Shown here: in pieces, positions 62,833-64,000 of the stretch
How the letters are laid out: each line of letters starts with the position of its first letter
Numbering within the stretch: the stretch's first letter is position 1
DNA from: Hyalella azteca
Taxonomy: Eukaryota; Arthropoda; Malacostraca; Amphipoda; Hyalellidae
Length of the DNA stretch: 64,000 bases
Direction: 5' to 3'
NCBI RefSeq assembly: GCF_000764305.2
Contig: NW_025943831.1
Span: forward strand, 1 to 64,000
Position numbers and translations under genes: made by a program
Notes under the pieces: model-generated
Told to the model about the DNA's origin: nothing
What the model saw: only the letters and a program-made list of their open reading frames with translations
Database searches by the model: none

Positions 62833-63059
62833 CGTTTAATTCGCTGCTTGCACCATTCGCTTTTCGGCCAAGGCTGATTACAGCAGACACATTCTTGAAT
62901 TCCGAAGATGAAGTCTTCATGAAAGTTGAGATGGTTTGGTTGCTGCTGTGAATTGCTATAACTCGGTTGATGAGCACAATCATATTCGCCATTAGACAAG
63001 ATGTGTGAAGAACAGCAGCCACAATTACTTTCAACTTTCAGCACTACCTTCATCTTCAT
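62833..63059 (-). CDS. Candidate first coding exon, unknown gene
   Basis: Open frame of 75 codons plus 2 nt starting MKMKVVLKVESNCGCCSSHI, with an upstream in-frame TAG and a good A-rich start context. Ends at donor GTGAGT in phase 2. Rich in Cys, Gln and Asn (CVCCNQPWPKSEWC). No family recognised. The +1 frame is also open over 67 codons, so coding status is uncertain. Its phase would allow splicing to cactus exon 2, or it may belong to an unrelated gene. Confidence 0.35.
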
Positions 63060-63346
63060 TTCGTTCGCCTGCTTCTCTAGTAGCTCGCACTAAAATGAAG
63101 GCTTCAGGAACAGGCTTAGATAGGCACATAAACCCAGCCGAAGTAGATAAATTTTCCTCCTAAATAGAATATAGCAGCCACCAGCGCAGCTTGCATTAAT
63201 AGCTGCCAATAGCAAGCAGTTTATGATTAAGTCTATATACTTATTGTGACGTAAATCCAACCGCGTGTTATAACCATGAAGTGCACACATTTAAACGTCT
63301 TGTCGCTCACTTTTACCGAGCCGCGCAACACCGAGGCAACACTTAA

Positions 63347-63489
63347 CTTTCTCGTTTGACTTTGTATGTATCGTATTTGATACAAGGAGTGCTGCAGGTA
63401 AGTAGCCTGATTATCTTAGCATTTACAGGCAAAAGTAGGTTTGTATATAAAAAAATTGGTTTGTATCATTTGTGATACGCAATCAAGGG
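63347..63489. mobile_element. Possible short piggyBac-like MITE
   Basis: TTAA at 63343-63346 and 63490-63493. The right end inverted reads CCCTTGATTGCGTATCACAA with ATGATACAAACC; the left has TTTGACTTTGTATGTATCGT with TTTGATACAAGG. The inverted match is imperfect. Confidence 0.4.
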
Positions 63490-63493
63490 TTAA

Positions 63494-64000
63494 ATGAATG
63501 AGCATAGTTCAGCAAACATTGAACTTACATAGCGCAATCTCACACCTCTAACAAAACACCACAACATATGCACTCTTTCTCTAACCAGTCAAGCGTCTGT
63601 AAACGTACGTAAGATGGATAAGCTCGTACTTTTCAAAAGTTTGCTAGTCCTCTGCAGCTCACTTCCACATCTCCGTATCGTGTAGCCGGCGAACAGGTTT
63701 CTGAACTGCACTATAGTAATTAGGCTGGCGGCAGCAGGTGTCGGCACCCAAGATCTGAATTTAGCTTACCTGCACTTGATTTGAGAGAATACGCTAAGCG
63801 CATAATTTAATAATTAATCTATTGATTATCCTACATTTTAACCATAAATTCACTCAATATGAATTAGTAAATTTACTAGAATATAATGAGCTTATGTAAA
63901 AATAAAAATTTTCTAATGAAGACGGTAGAATTTTTGTGTTACAAGCCTCGTCCAATTACACTATAATGTTTTTATACTTTATTTCAGTCGTCTTATGAAT
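63494..64000. other. Window end, nothing recognised
   Basis: AT-rich sequence without supported features. Confidence 0.4.

Noticed and set aside
1..64000. CRISPR array, prokaryotic operon or viral insertion
   Set aside because: Introns, MITEs and LINEs mark nuclear arthropod DNA. No spaced short repeats, no operon-like dense ORFs and no viral polymerase or capsid signatures seen.

Overview
The window looks like a stretch of a large, AT-rich arthropod nuclear genome. It holds introns with GT/AG borders, long intergenic spacers full of transposon remnants, and two recognisable conserved animal genes. I cannot name the species. A decayed LINE family with a cysteine-poor C-terminal knuckle and the cactus-type (not vertebrate-type) IkB both point to Arthropoda.

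Layout. Positions 1-14,950 are almost entirely repeats. A composite foldback repeat (about 6,040-11,075) has a partial relative at 360-2,340. Inserted in or beside these are two piggyBac-type MITEs with TTAA sites, a 632-bp hAT-like hairpin, LINE reverse-transcriptase debris and a deleted Tigger/pogo element with TA sites. Positions 14,960-17,710 (+) carry five exons of a Bax inhibitor-1 (TMBIM6) gene; its first coding exon was not found. Positions 35,018-21,013 (-) carry a complete seven-exon cactus/IkB gene. Its splices join to 1,413 nt in one open frame (470 aa), with an N-terminal DSGFLS degron, ankyrin repeats and an acidic tail. The two genes are convergent, with their 3' ends about 3.3 kb apart.

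Upstream of cactus on the same strand lie two more exon-like open frames, at 53,768-52,786 and 63,059-62,833. Each has an upstream in-frame stop, ends at a good donor, and ends in the same intron phase (2) as cactus exon 1. Just downstream of the first, at 52,407-52,281, is an ankyrin-like frame with the same phase pattern (2 in, 0 out) as cactus exon 2. This suggests either a diverged tandem cactus-like paralog or alternative 5' exons of cactus. It is the most interesting feature of the window.

The remaining interval (36-64 kb) is mostly noncoding. It holds a 700-bp hAT element with near-identical 8-bp target duplications, CR1/L2-like LINE 3' ends, short tandem repeats and a few weak exon candidates on the + strand. 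kB-like motifs (GGGRNNYYCC) lie about 340 bp upstream of the cactus start codon and inside a GC-rich patch of its third intron, which would fit NF-kB feedback control.
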